From an uncultured SAR86 cluster bacterium (GTDB lineage Bacteria; Pseudomonadota; Gammaproteobacteria; Magnimaribacterales; D2472): DNA of 64,000 nt. Shown here piece after piece: positions 51,851 through 62,616 of the stretch (the stretch's first letter is position 1; every line of letters starts with the position of its first letter). The stretch covers positions 1 to 64,000 of the forward strand of contig CACEBI010000002.1 of NCBI GenBank assembly GCA_902557705.1, written 5' to 3'. Below the pieces are notes generated by a model that made no database searches, was not told the origin of the DNA, and saw only the letters and a program-made list of their open reading frames with translations. Made by a program: the position numbers and the translations under genes.

Positions 51851-53157
51851 TTTTCAGAAAATTTATCGAGCAAATCTTGAGCACTATTTTTTATCTTGTC
51901 ATTCTTAGTTGTCTTAATTAAGTCTTCTAGGATAGATTTTGAGTTATTAAAATCACCCATTTCAAAATATGTAACAGCAAGGTCTAATTGTTGCTCTTCT
52001 TCATTATTTTGTATGCTAAGTCCTTTTGGCAAACCTGTATGAGACGAAGCTGTATCAGCAGGCTCTTCAAAATCATAATCAATTTTATTTGGCTGTCTTG
52101 ATTTAAGTTGGATATAAATTAGTGCTACTAAAATTCCAGAAAGAATTGATACAAAGGCAACAAAAAGAAGATCCATTAATCCAAAATCTTGAACCTCGGA
52201 AAATTTTATATCCTCCGTTTCTTTGATTAATTCTTCAGCAACTTTGCTTTCAAAGGCCATTTCAAGTGTTTTAGTATTATTTTTAATAATGTCTGCTGGA
52301 TCATTTAATTCATCGTTATTAATATCCAACTGTTTAGCTTCATCTTCATCAACAATCTCTTTAACTATCTGTTCAGGTGCTTCTATTTTAGGAGCAGTTA
52401 AAACTAATAAGGATTTTACTGCTGGCGCTATAGATAAAGAATATGATTCATTCATAGCAAGAATTGATGCTTTTGCTTCAGTATGCGAAGTCTCAAATAT
52501 GCTCGAGTAAGAAGGAATGATTAAATCCATGTCACTTCGAACTAAATTAATATTTTCATCTATAAATGCATCTTTGTTTCCAAGATAAATTGACCACATT
52601 ATTTGATATATTGAAGCATCAGACATTTCTGTCTTAATATTGGAAGCCAAGCTCCACATTGTTGAAATTTCATTAGCTTTAATGACTCTTATATCTTTTT
52701 TAATTTCTTTAGCAGCAGGAATGATCTCCATTGGAGGTAAATCATTTGATTTTTCTATAATAGCTGGTTTATATACTTGGTTGGATTTGGGGCTTTTTAA
52801 GGCGGAATTTAGTTTTGAAGGTAAAAAGATAAAAATATCTTTTGAAATTTGATTCTCTATAACTAGCTTAAAGTTAAAGTAGTTTCCATCGTATGAGTCG
52901 CTTAAAACTATAGAAAATGTCTTATAAGTGGAAAAGTCCTCTAATAGGGTATAAGCAATATTTTCTTGATTTAATAATTCGTTGGACTTGTACTCTTTTA
53001 AGATAATATCTTTATCAGAAATTCTAGAGCTTTGAATCTTGAACTCAATTACTCTTTCTCCTTGAGAATTAAGCGATAACTTAGGAGAAGATAAAAAAGC
53101 GTCAGCAACTATATTGAAAGGAAGAAGGATTAAAGATAATACAAAAACTCTTAACAC
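51847..53157 (-). CDS. fimV: FimV-like peptidoglycan-binding protein, short form
   Basis: Protein of 436 residues in the FimV position between asd and truA. A signal peptide (1-20) is followed by a beta-rich domain ending in FFLPS-like IFIFLPS, the LysM-like FimV motif (about 164-214: STMWSLASNIK, YQIMWSIYLGNKDAF, INLVRSDMDLIIP), an acidic linker, a membrane helix (about 329-350) and the cytoplasmic C-terminal TPR-like FimV domain (about 387-435: LDLAVTYFEMGDFNNSKSILEDLI, in parts). FimV of Pseudomonas has about 900 residues, so this is reduced. It likely marks cell poles or the septum. Confidence 0.85.
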   Translation of the reverse strand: MLRVFVLSLILLPFNIVADAFLSSPKLSLNSQGERVIEFKIQSSRISDKDIILKEYKSNELLNQENIAYTLLEDFSTYKTFSIVLSDSYDGNYFNFKLVIENQISKDIFIFLPSKLNSALKSPKSNQVYKPAIIEKSNDLPPMEIIPAAKEIKKDIRVIKANEISTMWSLASNIKTEMSDASIYQIMWSIYLGNKDAFIDENINLVRSDMDLIIPSYSSIFETSHTEAKASILAMNESYSLSIAPAVKSLLVLTAPKIEAPEQIVKEIVDEDEAKQLDINNDELNDPADIIKNNTKTLEMAFESKVAEELIKETEDIKFSEVQDFGLMDLLFVAFVSILSGILVALIYIQLKSRQPNKIDYDFEEPADTASSHTGLPKGLSIQNNEEEQQLDLAVTYFEMGDFNNSKSILEDLIKTTKNDKIKNSAQDLLDKFSEK

Positions 53158-54170
53158 AATTTATTATTAGTAATTAACTTTTGAAGTATCTGAACAGCGT
53201 TAAGAGCGGCACCTTTTCCGTATACGTTATCTGCAACAATCCACAGCGAAACCCATGAATCTCCTTGTATTTGTTGCGAACGTATTCTTCCAACATAAAC
53301 ATCTTCAGAGTCATTAGCTTGTTCAAAAGGAGTTGGATACTCCAAAGTATCAGGATTATCCATAACGCATACCCCTTCACCGCCTTCCACAGAATTAATA
53401 ACCTCTTCTCTTGAAGCTGAGTTTGAAAGCTTTAGAAATACTGCTTCTGAATGACCATTAAAAACAGGAACCCTGGCACAAGTTGCCTGCACCTCAATAT
53501 TTGGATCTAATATTTTTTTTGTTTCCCAGACCAATTTCATTTCTTCTTTTGTAAAAGCATTATCTAAAAAGATATCACATTGAGGTATCACGTTAAATGC
53601 GATAGGTTTTGGATAAACTTTTGACTCTGAGGTTTCATTTTCATAGGTTTGAGATCTCAACTCTTCCACGGCCTCTTTACCTGTTCCTGAAACTGCTTGA
53701 TATGTTGCAATATTTAAAAATTCAATTCCAAACTGCTCATGAATTGGTTTCAAAACCATTAAAAGTTGAGAGGTTGAACAATTTGGATTGGCAATTAGTG
53801 TTGGCTCATTAAGATTCTCAACGATACTGCCATTAATCTCTGGGATGATTAGAGGCACATCATCTTCGTACCTGAACTCAGAAGATAAATCTATTACATA
53901 ATTACCGGCCTCTACAAATTTTTTAGCATACTGCTTTGCAACAGAGCCACCTGCTGAAAAAATAGTTATATTTGCATCTGTTGGATCAAAATCATCAAGA
54001 CTTCCAATAATGTGATCTTGATTTTGAAAATGAACAGTTTGGCCAACTGTTGAACTACCCAATGGAAACAACCTGTCTACTTGGATACCTTTTTTTTCAA
54101 GTAGTTGAAGAATTTTTTTACCCACCACACCAGAAGCGCCAACAAGCGCCATATTTAATGATTTATCCAT
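53151..54170 (-). CDS. asd: Aspartate-semialdehyde dehydrogenase
   Basis: Enzyme of 339 residues making aspartate semialdehyde from aspartyl phosphate. The nucleotide loop is VGASGVVGKKIL (about 11-22), the catalytic Cys lies in ANPNCSTSQ (about 127-135), and the catalytic His in FNGHSEAV (about 242-249), with a conserved GSTVGQ early on. It is of the gammaproteobacterial USG-1/Asd2-like class. It overlaps leuB by 8 bp and fimV by 7 bp. Works after LysC (12470-13684). Confidence 0.95.
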   Translation of the reverse strand: MDKSLNMALVGASGVVGKKILQLLEKKGIQVDRLFPLGSSTVGQTVHFQNQDHIIGSLDDFDPTDANITIFSAGGSVAKQYAKKFVEAGNYVIDLSSEFRYEDDVPLIIPEINGSIVENLNEPTLIANPNCSTSQLLMVLKPIHEQFGIEFLNIATYQAVSGTGKEAVEELRSQTYENETSESKVYPKPIAFNVIPQCDIFLDNAFTKEEMKLVWETKKILDPNIEVQATCARVPVFNGHSEAVFLKLSNSASREEVINSVEGGEGVCVMDNPDTLEYPTPFEQANDSEDVYVGRIRSQQIQGDSWVSLWIVADNVYGKGAALNAVQILQKLITNNKLC

Positions 54171-55239
54171 TTTTTAATATTCCTATTAATATTGATGCTA
54201 CTTCAGAGGTTTTAACATACTCATCATTAGTGCTTATATCCTTTGTTCTATAACCTTTAGCAATAAATTCTTTGATAGCATGGTCAATGCTATCGGATAG
54301 CTCTTTTTGATCTAATGAATATTTTAGAGCCATACCAAGCGAAGCAATCATTGCAATTGGATTAGCTACATCCATTCCGGCAATATCTGGAGCGCTACCA
54401 TGACAAGGTTCATACATGCCCTGAGATGAGCTATTTAGTGAAGCAGATGGAAGCATACCAATTGATCCTGATAATGTCGCAGCTATGTCAGACAAGATAT
54501 CTCCAAATAGATTGCTTGATACAATTACATCGTATTGATTTGGATTAAGGACTAGTTGCATTGCAGTATTGTCAGCAAGTTGATGAGAAAGCTCTACATC
54601 TGGATAATCTTTTGCCATATCTGAAACTATAGATCTCCAGAATTTAGAAACCTCAAGAACATTTGCCTTTTCAACTGAGCACAGTTTTCCACCTCTTTTT
54701 TGTGCTGATTCAAAAGCTACCTTCGCAATACGTTTAATCTCATTTTCGTTATAAATCATCGTATTAAATGCATACGGGGGATTTTCATCCTCAATAATTG
54801 CCCTAGGTTCACCAAAATATATTCCACCTGTTAGCTCACGAACAATCAGAATATCCAAATTTTCAATAATATGATTTTTAATTGGAGATGCTGCTGCAAG
54901 ATCATTAAATAAAAATGCAGGTCTTAAGTTGGCAAATAACTCTAACCCTTTTCTTAATGATAGAAGCGCTTGCTCTGGTCTATTGTCCCAATCTAGGTCA
55001 TCCCATTTTGGTCCACCAACGGCACCAAATAATATTGCATCACTTTCTTTTGCCTTTGCTAAAACTGTTTCTGGCAATGGCGATCCAAACTTATCATAAG
55101 CTGTTCCACCTGCATCCATTTCTTCAATACTAAAATCAAGATTATGTTCTGCAATTAAAAAGTCTAAAACTTCTTTTGCAGAAGCAGTAACTTCTTGACC
55201 AATACCGTCTCCAGGCAAAATTAAAATCTTTTTAGTCAT
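54163..55239 (-). CDS. leuB: 3-isopropylmalate dehydrogenase
   Basis: NAD-dependent decarboxylating dehydrogenase of 358 residues in leucine synthesis. The LPGDGIGQEVTASA opening (about 7-20), AVGGPKWDDL, LRKGLELFANLRPA (substrate Arg), VRELTGGIYFG, the metal-binding Asp in SNLFGDILSDIAATLSGSIG and the EPCHGSAPDIAG NAD loop are all there. Length agrees with the family. Overlaps leuD and asd by 8 bp each. Confidence 0.97.
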   Translation of the reverse strand: MTKKILILPGDGIGQEVTASAKEVLDFLIAEHNLDFSIEEMDAGGTAYDKFGSPLPETVLAKAKESDAILFGAVGGPKWDDLDWDNRPEQALLSLRKGLELFANLRPAFLFNDLAAASPIKNHIIENLDILIVRELTGGIYFGEPRAIIEDENPPYAFNTMIYNENEIKRIAKVAFESAQKRGGKLCSVEKANVLEVSKFWRSIVSDMAKDYPDVELSHQLADNTAMQLVLNPNQYDVIVSSNLFGDILSDIAATLSGSIGMLPSASLNSSSQGMYEPCHGSAPDIAGMDVANPIAMIASLGMALKYSLDQKELSDSIDHAIKEFIAKGYRTKDISTNDEYVKTSEVASILIGILKNG

Positions 55240-55882
55240 TTGAAAATATCCATGGTGTATTTTTCATTCGTGTATGCTCAAAAGCTAGTATTTTATCTTT
55301 ATGTTTTAAAGTCATGTCAACATCATCTAAACCATAAATTATTCTTTCAAGAAGGCTTTCTTCAACACCAAAGCTATAGAGTTCATTTTCATTTTGGAAT
55401 ATTTTTTTTGAATCAAGGCTTACAGATAGATCAGCTGAGCTGTCACTCATTTTTTGAAACAAATCTTCAATTTTATTTTTATCAAGTTTTATTGGTAAGA
55501 CTCCATTTTTAAAACAATTGTTATAAAAAATATCTCCAAAAGATGAAGCTATGACTATCTTTATCCCAAAATCTCTTAAAGCCCATACAGCATGCTCTCT
55601 TGAAGAGCCACAACCAAAATTATCTCTAGTTAATAAAATGGTGGCTTTGTCATAAGGAGCTTGATTTAAAATAAAATCTGGATTCTGTTCCCTGTCATTT
55701 TTAGATATTCCTAATTTACCTTCATCAAGATATCTCCACCCATCAAATAGATAATCTTCAAAACCAAACTTCTTAATTGATTTTAAGTATTCAGTAGGGA
55801 TGATTTGATCAGTATCAATATTATCTCTATCGATCGTAGCTACAACACCGTTTATTATTAATTCGTTTCCTTCGATCTTCAT
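55232..55882 (-). CDS. leuD: 3-isopropylmalate dehydratase small subunit
   Basis: Small subunit of 216 residues that forms isopropylmalate isomerase with LeuC. The [16 protein letters not shown] segment (about 19-34), [17 protein letters not shown] (substrate loop, about 86-102) and [18 protein letters not shown] are characteristic of LeuD in gammaproteobacteria. It overlaps leuC by 4 bp and leuB by 8 bp, giving coupled leuC-leuD-leuB. Confidence 0.96.
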   Translation of the reverse strand: MKIEGNELIINGVVATIDRDNIDTDQIIPTEYLKSIKKFGFEDYLFDGWRYLDEGKLGISKNDREQNPDFILNQAPYDKATILLTRDNFGCGSSREHAVWALRDFGIKIVIASSFGDIFYNNCFKNGVLPIKLDKNKIEDLFQKMSDSSADLSVSLDSKKIFQNENELYSFGVEESLLERIIYGLDDVDMTLKHKDKILAFEHTRMKNTPWIFSND

Positions 55883-57279
55883 GACGGATCAACAACTCTC
55901 CCATTCACAGCTGTTAGTGCTGCCATTAAAGGACTCATTAAATGAGTTCTACCAAGATTACCCTGCCTGCCTTCAAAATTTCTATTAGATGTCGAGGCGC
56001 ATCTTTCATAGGGCTTCAATTGGTCTGGATTCATTCCTAAACACATTGAACAGCCTGGATCTCTCCATACAAATCCTGCTTTTTCAAAAATTTTATTCAA
56101 CCCCTCAGATTCAGCCTGTTCTTTAACAAGGCCTGATCCTGGAACAACAATGGCTTCAATAATATCTTCTGAGACTTTTTTCCCGTCGACAACCTTTGCT
56201 GCATCTCTAAGATCTTCGATTCTTGAATTTGTACATGAGCCTATAAAAACTCTGTCAAATTTTAAATCAGTAACTTTCTGATTTTCTTCTATGCCCATAT
56301 ATTTTTTTGCTAGTTCAAAATTTCTCTTATTTTCTCCATCAACAAAGTCTAAATTTGGAATTTCTTGATCAAAATCAACAACCATTTCTGGTGAGGTTCC
56401 CCATGTAACCTGAGGCTTAATTAAAGATACATCTATTTCTATCTCTTTATCAAAAGAAGCATCATTATCGGAAACAAGGGATGTCCAGTGAGACATTGCA
56501 TCTTCAAACTCCTCTTCTGATAATTGGCTATGATCTTTAACATAATTAAAGGTTGTTCCATCTGGAGCAATTAACCCAACCTTTGCCCCGGCTTCGATAG
56601 ACATATTACATATTGTCATTCTGGCTTCCATAGATATGCTCTCAATATATGATCCGGCAAACTCTATTGCATGACCATTACCCCCAGCAGTTCCTATTCT
56701 TCTAATTAAAAATAGAACAATATCTTTTGAGGTCACTCCTTCTTGTGGCTCGCCGTTAAATTTAACTCTCATATTCTTAAGTTTTGAAACTTTCAATGTT
56801 TGAGTTGCAAGAACATGCTCCACCTCAGAAGTTCCTATGCCCATAGCCAAACATCCAAATGCACCATGTGTTGAGGTATGAGAATCTCCACAAACTATTG
56901 TCATTCCAGGGAGTGTATAACCAAGCTCAGGACCAATAACATGAACGATTCCTTGATTGATTGATGTTATATCAAATTGCTTAATTCCAAATTTATTACA
57001 ATTTTTATCAAGCTCTGTTACCTGTATTTTAGATATCTCATCTTCAATGTTTTCTGTTTTAAAAGAGTCTCCTCTCTCAGTAGGAACATTATGATCAGGG
57101 GTAGCAATATTTGCATTCAATCTCCATGGTGATAGCCCTTTTTTAGAAAGTCCCTCAAAAGCTTGGGGAGATGTAACTTCATGAAGATACTGTCTATCTA
57201 TGTACAATAAAGATTCCGATGAATCTAGAGTGGTTATATGATGCTCTTCCCAAAGCTTGTCGTATAAAGTCTTTGGCAT
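55879..57279 (-). CDS. leuC: 3-isopropylmalate dehydratase large subunit
   Basis: Aconitase-family iron-sulfur enzyme; 466 residues from the ATG at 57279 ([15 protein letters not shown]), which is the family start. A GTG/TTG-type extension to 57327 would lie inside aroC. The catalytic DHNVPT (about 66-71), [12 protein letters not shown] (about 127-138) and the cluster Cys in [13 protein letters not shown] and [13 protein letters not shown] are present. The start comes 1 bp after the aroC stop, so the leu genes are probably read with aroC. No leucine attenuator fits into this spacing. Confidence 0.97.
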   Translation of the reverse strand: MPKTLYDKLWEEHHITTLDSSESLLYIDRQYLHEVTSPQAFEGLSKKGLSPWRLNANIATPDHNVPTERGDSFKTENIEDEISKIQVTELDKNCNKFGIKQFDITSINQGIVHVIGPELGYTLPGMTIVCGDSHTSTHGAFGCLAMGIGTSEVEHVLATQTLKVSKLKNMRVKFNGEPQEGVTSKDIVLFLIRRIGTAGGNGHAIEFAGSYIESISMEARMTICNMSIEAGAKVGLIAPDGTTFNYVKDHSQLSEEEFEDAMSHWTSLVSDNDASFDKEIEIDVSLIKPQVTWGTSPEMVVDFDQEIPNLDFVDGENKRNFELAKKYMGIEENQKVTDLKFDRVFIGSCTNSRIEDLRDAAKVVDGKKVSEDIIEAIVVPGSGLVKEQAESEGLNKIFEKAGFVWRDPGCSMCLGMNPDQLKPYERCASTSNRNFEGRQGNLGRTHLMSPLMAALTAVNGRVVDPS

Positions 57280-57280
57280 C

Positions 57281-58366
57281 TTACTTGGTAAAAGGTAATT
57301 GTTGATCAACCTCACCACATTGAGCACGGTTTCTCAAAAGATGGTCCATGATTACAAGATTCACCATTGCCTCTGCGATAGGAACTGCTCTTATGCCAAC
57401 GCATGGGTCATGCCTTCCAGTAACTTCAATATCTACTTCGTTGCCATCTTTGTCGACAGTTTTTCCTTTTTTCTTAATACTTGAAGTTGGCTTGATTAAA
57501 AAGTCTAAATCTATATTGTCGCCGTTTGAAATACCTCCAAGTATTCCACCAGCATTATTAGACGAAAATCCATCAGATCTAATTTCATCGCGTATCTCAG
57601 AGCCTTTTAGATTGAGAATGTTTTCTGCATTGCCAATTGAAACAGATTTAACAGCATTAATACTCATGATTGCTTTAGCAAGATCTGCATTCAGTTTATC
57701 GAAAACAGGCTCTCCTAAGCCAACCGGGCAATTCTCAACGCAAACTCCAAGTTTTGCTCCAACAGAATTACCTTCAGCAATTAGTTCTTCAAACATCTTA
57801 TTTAAATCATCAAGTTTAGATAAATCTGCAAAGAAATATTTGTTTTCATTTGCAGAGCTTGGATTAATTGAATCAGCTGAAACATTACCTATTTGTGATA
57901 CATATCCTGATGTTTTAACTCCATATTTAGCTAGGTATTTCTTTGCTATGGCACCGGCAGCAACTCTCATAGCAGTTTCTCTGGCACTTGATCTACCTCC
58001 GCCTCTATAATCTCTATGACCATATTTTGCTTGATAGGTTATATCTGCATGATTTGGCCTAAAAGAATCTTTAATATTTGAGTAATCTTTAGATTGTTGA
58101 TCTTTGTTAAAAATCAATAAGCTTATTGGTGTTCCGAGTGTTTTTCCTTCAAAAACTCCTGATAATATTTGCACCGCATCATCTTCTTTTCGCTGAGTTG
58201 TAACATCTGATTGACCAGGCTTTCTTCTATTTAACTCAAACTGTATATCAGCTTCACTTAACTCAAGATTTGGCGGACATCCATCAATAATGCAACCCAA
58301 GGCATGCCCATGACTCTCACCAAAGGTCGTAATTTTAAATATATTTCCAAACGTATTGCCTGACAT
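57281..58366 (-). CDS. aroC: Chorismate synthase
   Basis: FMN-dependent enzyme of 361 residues, the last step to chorismate. Signature 1 is [17 protein letters not shown] (about 15-31), [30 protein letters not shown] gives signatures 2 and the flavin site (about 103-130), and [17 protein letters not shown] (about 327-343) is the third. First gene of the 14-gene minus-strand chain to purF; the 69 bp gap before it from prpD holds its likely promoter. It supplies chorismate for the tryptophan genes further down. Confidence 0.97.
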   Translation of the reverse strand: MSGNTFGNIFKITTFGESHGHALGCIIDGCPPNLELSEADIQFELNRRKPGQSDVTTQRKEDDAVQILSGVFEGKTLGTPISLLIFNKDQQSKDYSNIKDSFRPNHADITYQAKYGHRDYRGGGRSSARETAMRVAAGAIAKKYLAKYGVKTSGYVSQIGNVSADSINPSSANENKYFFADLSKLDDLNKMFEELIAEGNSVGAKLGVCVENCPVGLGEPVFDKLNADLAKAIMSINAVKSVSIGNAENILNLKGSEIRDEIRSDGFSSNNAGGILGGISNGDNIDLDFLIKPTSSIKKKGKTVDKDGNEVDIEVTGRHDPCVGIRAVPIAEAMVNLVIMDHLLRNRAQCGEVDQQLPFTK

Positions 58367-58435
58367 GGCAGTGATTATAGTCCAAAATTGATAAAACGCC
58401 TTATTTTATGGGTTATTTAGGCCATTATCAAATAA

Positions 58436-59896
58436 TTAAAAAATATTCTGTTTTTTAGATAATAATTCTTGAAATTCAATAACCGAAGTATTTTCTAGCT
58501 TTTTTTGATCAGTGCAAATTGCATAAATTTTTTCACACTTTTCTGAATCATATGAAATTTCTAAGTTTTTTAAGAATTTTTGCTCTAGTACAGGGATTCC
58601 CTCTTCTCTTCTTCTTTTGTGACCAATTGGATACTCTACCTCAACTTCATCTGTTGAACTTCCATCAGCAAAATTTATTTTAATCCTATTAGCTATCGAT
58701 CTCTTATCTGCCTCATGATATTCCTCAGAGTATCTTTTATCTTCATTAATCACCATTTTTTCTCTTAGAGCATCAATTCTTGGATCAGAAGCAACGTCAT
58801 CTTCATAATCCTCTGCAACTAAATCACCTTTAAGCAATCCTATTGCAACCATATATTGTAAACAGTGATCTCTGTCAGCTGGATTATTAAGCTCACCAAC
58901 TTTAGAGATAATTCTGATAGCAGATTCGTGAGTTGTAATCTCAATAGTCTTTATTTCATCAAGCTTATCTTTTATCTTAGAATGAAGTTCAACAGCTGCC
59001 TCAACTGCAGTTTGCGCATGGAATTCGGCCGGGAAACTAATTTTAAAAAGAATATTTTCCATTACATAAGAACCAAAAGCTTGAGGAAGAGAAAGTTGTT
59101 CTCCTTTAAATAACACGTCTTCAAAACCCCAAACAGGAGCAGATAGCACTCCTGGATAACCCATCTCACCTGAAAGAGTAATCATAGCCAATCTTACAGC
59201 CCTGCTAGTAGCATCACCCGCTGCCCAACTTTTTCTTGAACCAGCATTTGGCGCATGCCTGTATGTTCTTAAGCTTTGTCCGTCTACCAAAGCCTGACTA
59301 ATTGCATCCTTAATTTGCTCATTAGTGCCGCCCATCAATTTTGTTACTACAGCTGTTGATGCAACTTTTACAAGAACAACATGATCTAGACCAACTTTAT
59401 TAAAGCTGTTCTTAAGCGCTAAAACTCCTTGAATTTCATGAGCCATAATCATAGCTTCTAAAACATCTTTCATGGTAAGAGAGTCTTTGCCCTCTTTAAT
59501 ATTTTTTTGTGATATAAAATCTGCTACAGCTAAAATGCCACCAAGATTATCTGAAGGATGCCCCCACTCAGCAGCTAACCAGGTATCGTTATAATCGAGC
59601 CACCTTATAACACAACCAATGTCAAAAGCCCCTTTAATAGGATCAAGTTTAAAATTTGTTCCTGGTACTCGAACTCCATAAGGTACTGAAGTTCCATCAA
59701 CAACAGGTCCAAGCATTTTTGTGCAAGCTGGGAATTTTAATGCAAGAAGACCACATCCTATTGTATCTATGAGGCAATTTCTTGCAGTGTCTAGTGCTAG
59801 CTCAGAATCAATTTGATAATTTGATACATAGTCAGCAATTTCAGAAATTACTGAGTCATATCCAGGCCTAACATTTAAATCAACATTAGAAGACAT
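58436..59896 (-). CDS. prpD: 2-methylcitrate dehydratase
   Basis: MmgE/PrpD-family enzyme of 486 residues, close to E. coli PrpD (483). It dehydrates 2-methylcitrate to 2-methylaconitate without an iron-sulfur cluster. Typical segments are [40 protein letters not shown] (about 98-119), [27 protein letters not shown] and [14 protein letters not shown]. It starts 3 bp after the prpC stop and is the last gene of prpB-prpC-prpD. AcnB (42071-44653) could hydrate the product. Confidence 0.95.
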   Translation of the reverse strand: MSSNVDLNVRPGYDSVISEIADYVSNYQIDSELALDTARNCLIDTIGCGLLALKFPACTKMLGPVVDGTSVPYGVRVPGTNFKLDPIKGAFDIGCVIRWLDYNDTWLAAEWGHPSDNLGGILAVADFISQKNIKEGKDSLTMKDVLEAMIMAHEIQGVLALKNSFNKVGLDHVVLVKVASTAVVTKLMGGTNEQIKDAISQALVDGQSLRTYRHAPNAGSRKSWAAGDATSRAVRLAMITLSGEMGYPGVLSAPVWGFEDVLFKGEQLSLPQAFGSYVMENILFKISFPAEFHAQTAVEAAVELHSKIKDKLDEIKTIEITTHESAIRIISKVGELNNPADRDHCLQYMVAIGLLKGDLVAEDYEDDVASDPRIDALREKMVINEDKRYSEEYHEADKRSIANRIKINFADGSSTDEVEVEYPIGHKRRREEGIPVLEQKFLKNLEISYDSEKCEKIYAICTDQKKLENTSVIEFQELLSKKQNIF

Positions 59897-59899
59897 GAA

Positions 59900-61021
59900 T
59901 TAGTCCCTATCTTCTATATCAACCCACTCTGAACTTTCAACACCAATGTATTCAGCACTTGGTCTAATAATTCTATTATTTGCCCTTTGTTCCATACAAT
60001 GAGCTGTCCATCCTGAAACTCTGGACATTACAAAGATTGGTGTGAATAATTTTGTTGGTATACCCATATAAAAATATGCTGGAGCGTGAAAAAAGTCAGC
60101 ATTGGCAAACATTTTTTTCTCATCAGCCATAACCTTTTCAACCTCTTCTGCAACTTGATATAAGGTATCGTTATCATGAAGCAAAGAAAGTTCCTTGGCA
60201 TACTCTTTTATAACAGCATTTCTAGGATCACGAATAGAATAAACTGCATGCCCAAAACCCATAATTTTTTCTTTGTTAGCAAGCATGGCTAAGATATTCT
60301 CTTTTGCTTCTTCTCTTGAGGTCCAGTTTTCAATTAGCTCCATTGCCTTTTCATTGGCTCCTCCATGAAGAGGACCTCTTAGTGAACCAATAGCAGCCAC
60401 AACACAAGAATGAATATCAGACATGGTTGATGCACATACTCTGCCAGTAAAAGTTGAAGCATTAAATTCATGCTCAGCATAAAGCACTAAAGATACATCC
60501 ATTACTTTTCTATGAAGATCACTGGGAGTTTTTCCGTGAAGTATATGCAAGAAGTGACCTGCCATTGAATCTTCGTCATTAATCAAACTAATATCTTCGC
60601 CGTCATGAGAAAACTTGTACCAATAGGTAACTATTGAAGCCATAGTAGCTATCATTCTATTAATTGAATTCAATTGATTGCTGAAATCACCTTCAGGCTC
60701 AAGATTTCCCAGCATTGAAGTTCCAGTTCTCATAACATCCATTGGATGAGCGGACGCTGGTATTTTTTTAAGTACTTCTTTAAGCGCTTCAGGAAGATCT
60801 CTTTGACTTTTAAGAAGTGCTTTATATTCTGAAAGTTCGCTCTTATTAGGAAGTTTATTATAAAGAAGTAGGTATGCTACTTCTTCGAATGATGCTTTGT
60901 CAGCTAAGGTTTCAACCTTATGACCCCTATATGCAAGGCCTTCAATCTGACCAACTGTTGATAATGACGTTTCTCCTGCCACCTGACCTCTTAGACCAGC
61001 ACCTTCTAACTTCTTAACCAT
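59900..61021 (-). CDS. prpC: 2-methylcitrate synthase
   Basis: Citrate-synthase-fold enzyme of 373 residues that joins propionyl-CoA and oxaloacetate. Short class typical of PrpC, starting GAGLRGQVAGETSLSTVG. Catalytic residues are seen in GPLHGGANEKAME (His, about 217-229), MGFGHAVYSIRDPR (His, about 250-263) and the Asp in NADFFHAPAYFYMGIP. The NRIIRPSAEYIG end is characteristic. Found between prpB and prpD. A plain citrate synthase is the alternative, made unlikely by the operon. Confidence 0.95.
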   Translation of the reverse strand: MVKKLEGAGLRGQVAGETSLSTVGQIEGLAYRGHKVETLADKASFEEVAYLLLYNKLPNKSELSEYKALLKSQRDLPEALKEVLKKIPASAHPMDVMRTGTSMLGNLEPEGDFSNQLNSINRMIATMASIVTYWYKFSHDGEDISLINDEDSMAGHFLHILHGKTPSDLHRKVMDVSLVLYAEHEFNASTFTGRVCASTMSDIHSCVVAAIGSLRGPLHGGANEKAMELIENWTSREEAKENILAMLANKEKIMGFGHAVYSIRDPRNAVIKEYAKELSLLHDNDTLYQVAEEVEKVMADEKKMFANADFFHAPAYFYMGIPTKLFTPIFVMSRVSGWTAHCMEQRANNRIIRPSAEYIGVESSEWVDIEDRD

Positions 61022-61039
61022 AATATTTAGTAATCCTCT

Positions 61040-61909
61040 TTATTCTTCTTTATATAGTTCATCCAATTTTTGTTCAAAACTGTGATAATTTAATCGATCG
61101 TATAATTCTTCCCGGGTCTGCATTATATCTAACAGATCTTTCTGTGTCCCCTCTTTAGCAAGCGAAATGTAAACTTTTTCCGCAATCTTGCTCATTGCCC
61201 TAAAGGCACTTAATGGGAAGAGAATCATATCAACCCCAACCTTATGAAGTTCGTCTTTCGTAAATAATGGAGTTTTTCCAAACTCAGTAATATTTGCAAG
61301 AATTGGGATATTAAATGCTTTTTTTACAGCAGCATATTCATCAAGAGTTGTTGCTGCCTCAAGAAATATGCCATCAGCTCCTTCAGTAATATAAGAACCA
61401 ATTCGATCAATTGCACCCTCAATGCCCTCTGATGCAATTGCATCAGTTCTGGCCATAATAAAAAATTCTTCATCATGCCTTCCATCCACAGCTGCTTTTA
61501 TTCTGTCTTGCATTTCATTTTTCGAAACTAATGATTTGTTAGGTCTGTGACCGCATCTTTTTTGTGATATTTGATCTTCCATATGAACTGCAGCACAACC
61601 AGCATCAATCATATTTTTTATTGTTTTAGCAATGTTAAAAGCTCCTCCCCAGCCAGTATCAATATCAACAAGAAGTGGTAAAGATGAAGCGCTTGTAATT
61701 CTTTTAACATCTATAAGAACATCTTCCATAGATATAATGCCTAAGTCTGGAATTCCATATGAGGCAGCAGCGACTCCACCACCTGATAAATAAACTGCTT
61801 TATGGCCTGATTTTTCAGCTAATATTGCTGAGTAGGCATTGATAGCGCCTGGAATAATAAGTGGAGTATTATCTTTAAGTGCATTTCTGAATTTTGTGCC
61901 TGCTGACAT
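61040..61909 (-). CDS. prpB: Methylisocitrate lyase
   Basis: Isocitrate lyase superfamily enzyme of 289 residues (E. coli 296), splitting 2-methylisocitrate to pyruvate and succinate. The active-site Cys lies in the KRCGH motif (QKRCGHRPNK, about 116-125), the metal-binding LVDIDTGWGGAF (about 84-95) and VHMEDQ, and MARTDAIASEG further on. First gene of prpBCD; no prpR or GntR-type regulator is adjacent. Together these allow use of propionyl-CoA from odd-chain lipids or branched amino acids. Confidence 0.96.
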   Translation of the reverse strand: MSAGTKFRNALKDNTPLIIPGAINAYSAILAEKSGHKAVYLSGGGVAAASYGIPDLGIISMEDVLIDVKRITSASSLPLLVDIDTGWGGAFNIAKTIKNMIDAGCAAVHMEDQISQKRCGHRPNKSLVSKNEMQDRIKAAVDGRHDEEFFIMARTDAIASEGIEGAIDRIGSYITEGADGIFLEAATTLDEYAAVKKAFNIPILANITEFGKTPLFTKDELHKVGVDMILFPLSAFRAMSKIAEKVYISLAKEGTQKDLLDIMQTREELYDRLNYHSFEQKLDELYKEE

Positions 61910-61953
61910 GGTTGAAGATTATAGAACACAAATATACCAATTCCCAAATCTGA

Positions 61954-62616
61954 CTAACTATAGAATTTAACGCCTCTAATAATCCTTTCTTTGTTGTTCT
62001 TTCTTCTCCATCTATTGGTATCTCTTAAGCTATATACACAACCACAATATTCCTGTTGATAAAATTCTTCTCTTTTAGAAATCTCAATCATTCTAGAAGA
62101 CCCGCCCTGCTTTCTCCAATTGAAGTCCCAATAAACTACATCTTCGTATCTATCTGCAGCTCTATGCCCTGCTGAGTTAATCTGATTCATGTCTTTCCAT
62201 CTAGATATACCAAGTGTTGTTGCATAAACAGAGAAATTGTTTTCTTTTGCAAAAAGAGCTGATCTCTCAAACCTCATATCAAAACACTTTGTACACCTCT
62301 CGCCTCTTTCGGGTTCATCTTCAAGACCTTTAATTCTTTCAAACCAATTATCTTTATCGTAATCACCGTCAATGCATTCAAATCCAAGCTTTTCACAAAA
62401 TCTTCTATTTTCATTTTTTCTAATTTCATATTCTTCCTTTGGATGGATATTTGGATTATAAAAATAGACTGTTGTTTTTATATCAGATGCAGCTAAAGCT
62501 TCCATGATTTCACCAGCACATGGAGCGCAACAACTATGAAGTAATAAGTCAGTACCCTCTTTTGGCATCTGAAGTTTAGGTCTTTCGTAATTATCTAATT
62601 TTAGATGGTCACTCAT
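61954..62616 (-). CDS. queH: Epoxyqueuosine reductase QueH
   Basis: QueH (DUF208) family protein of 220 residues that makes queuosine from epoxyqueuosine in tRNA anticodons, the alternative to QueG. The conserved Cys are in [14 protein letters not shown] (about 25-38), [13 protein letters not shown] (about 106-118) and [13 protein letters not shown] (about 194-206), which would bind the iron-sulfur cluster and a metal. The [16 protein letters not shown] segment is also family-specific. It overlaps thrH by 4 bp. Confidence 0.93.
   Translation of the reverse strand: MSDHLKLDNYERPKLQMPKEGTDLLLHSCCAPCAGEIMEALAASDIKTTVYFYNPNIHPKEEYEIRKNENRRFCEKLGFECIDGDYDKDNWFERIKGLEDEPERGERCTKCFDMRFERSALFAKENNFSVYATTLGISRWKDMNQINSAGHRAADRYEDVVYWDFNWRKQGGSSRMIEISKREEFYQQEYCGCVYSLRDTNRWRRKNNKERIIRGVKFYS

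Noticed and set aside
57280-57327. Upstream start of LeuC
   Set aside because: The 16 extra residues lie inside the aroC 3' end and do not resemble LeuC; the family start MPKTLYDKL is at 57279.
57348-58010. Plus-strand frame of 220 codons
   Set aside because: Fully antisense to aroC; composition mirrors the aroC codons, with no family signature.
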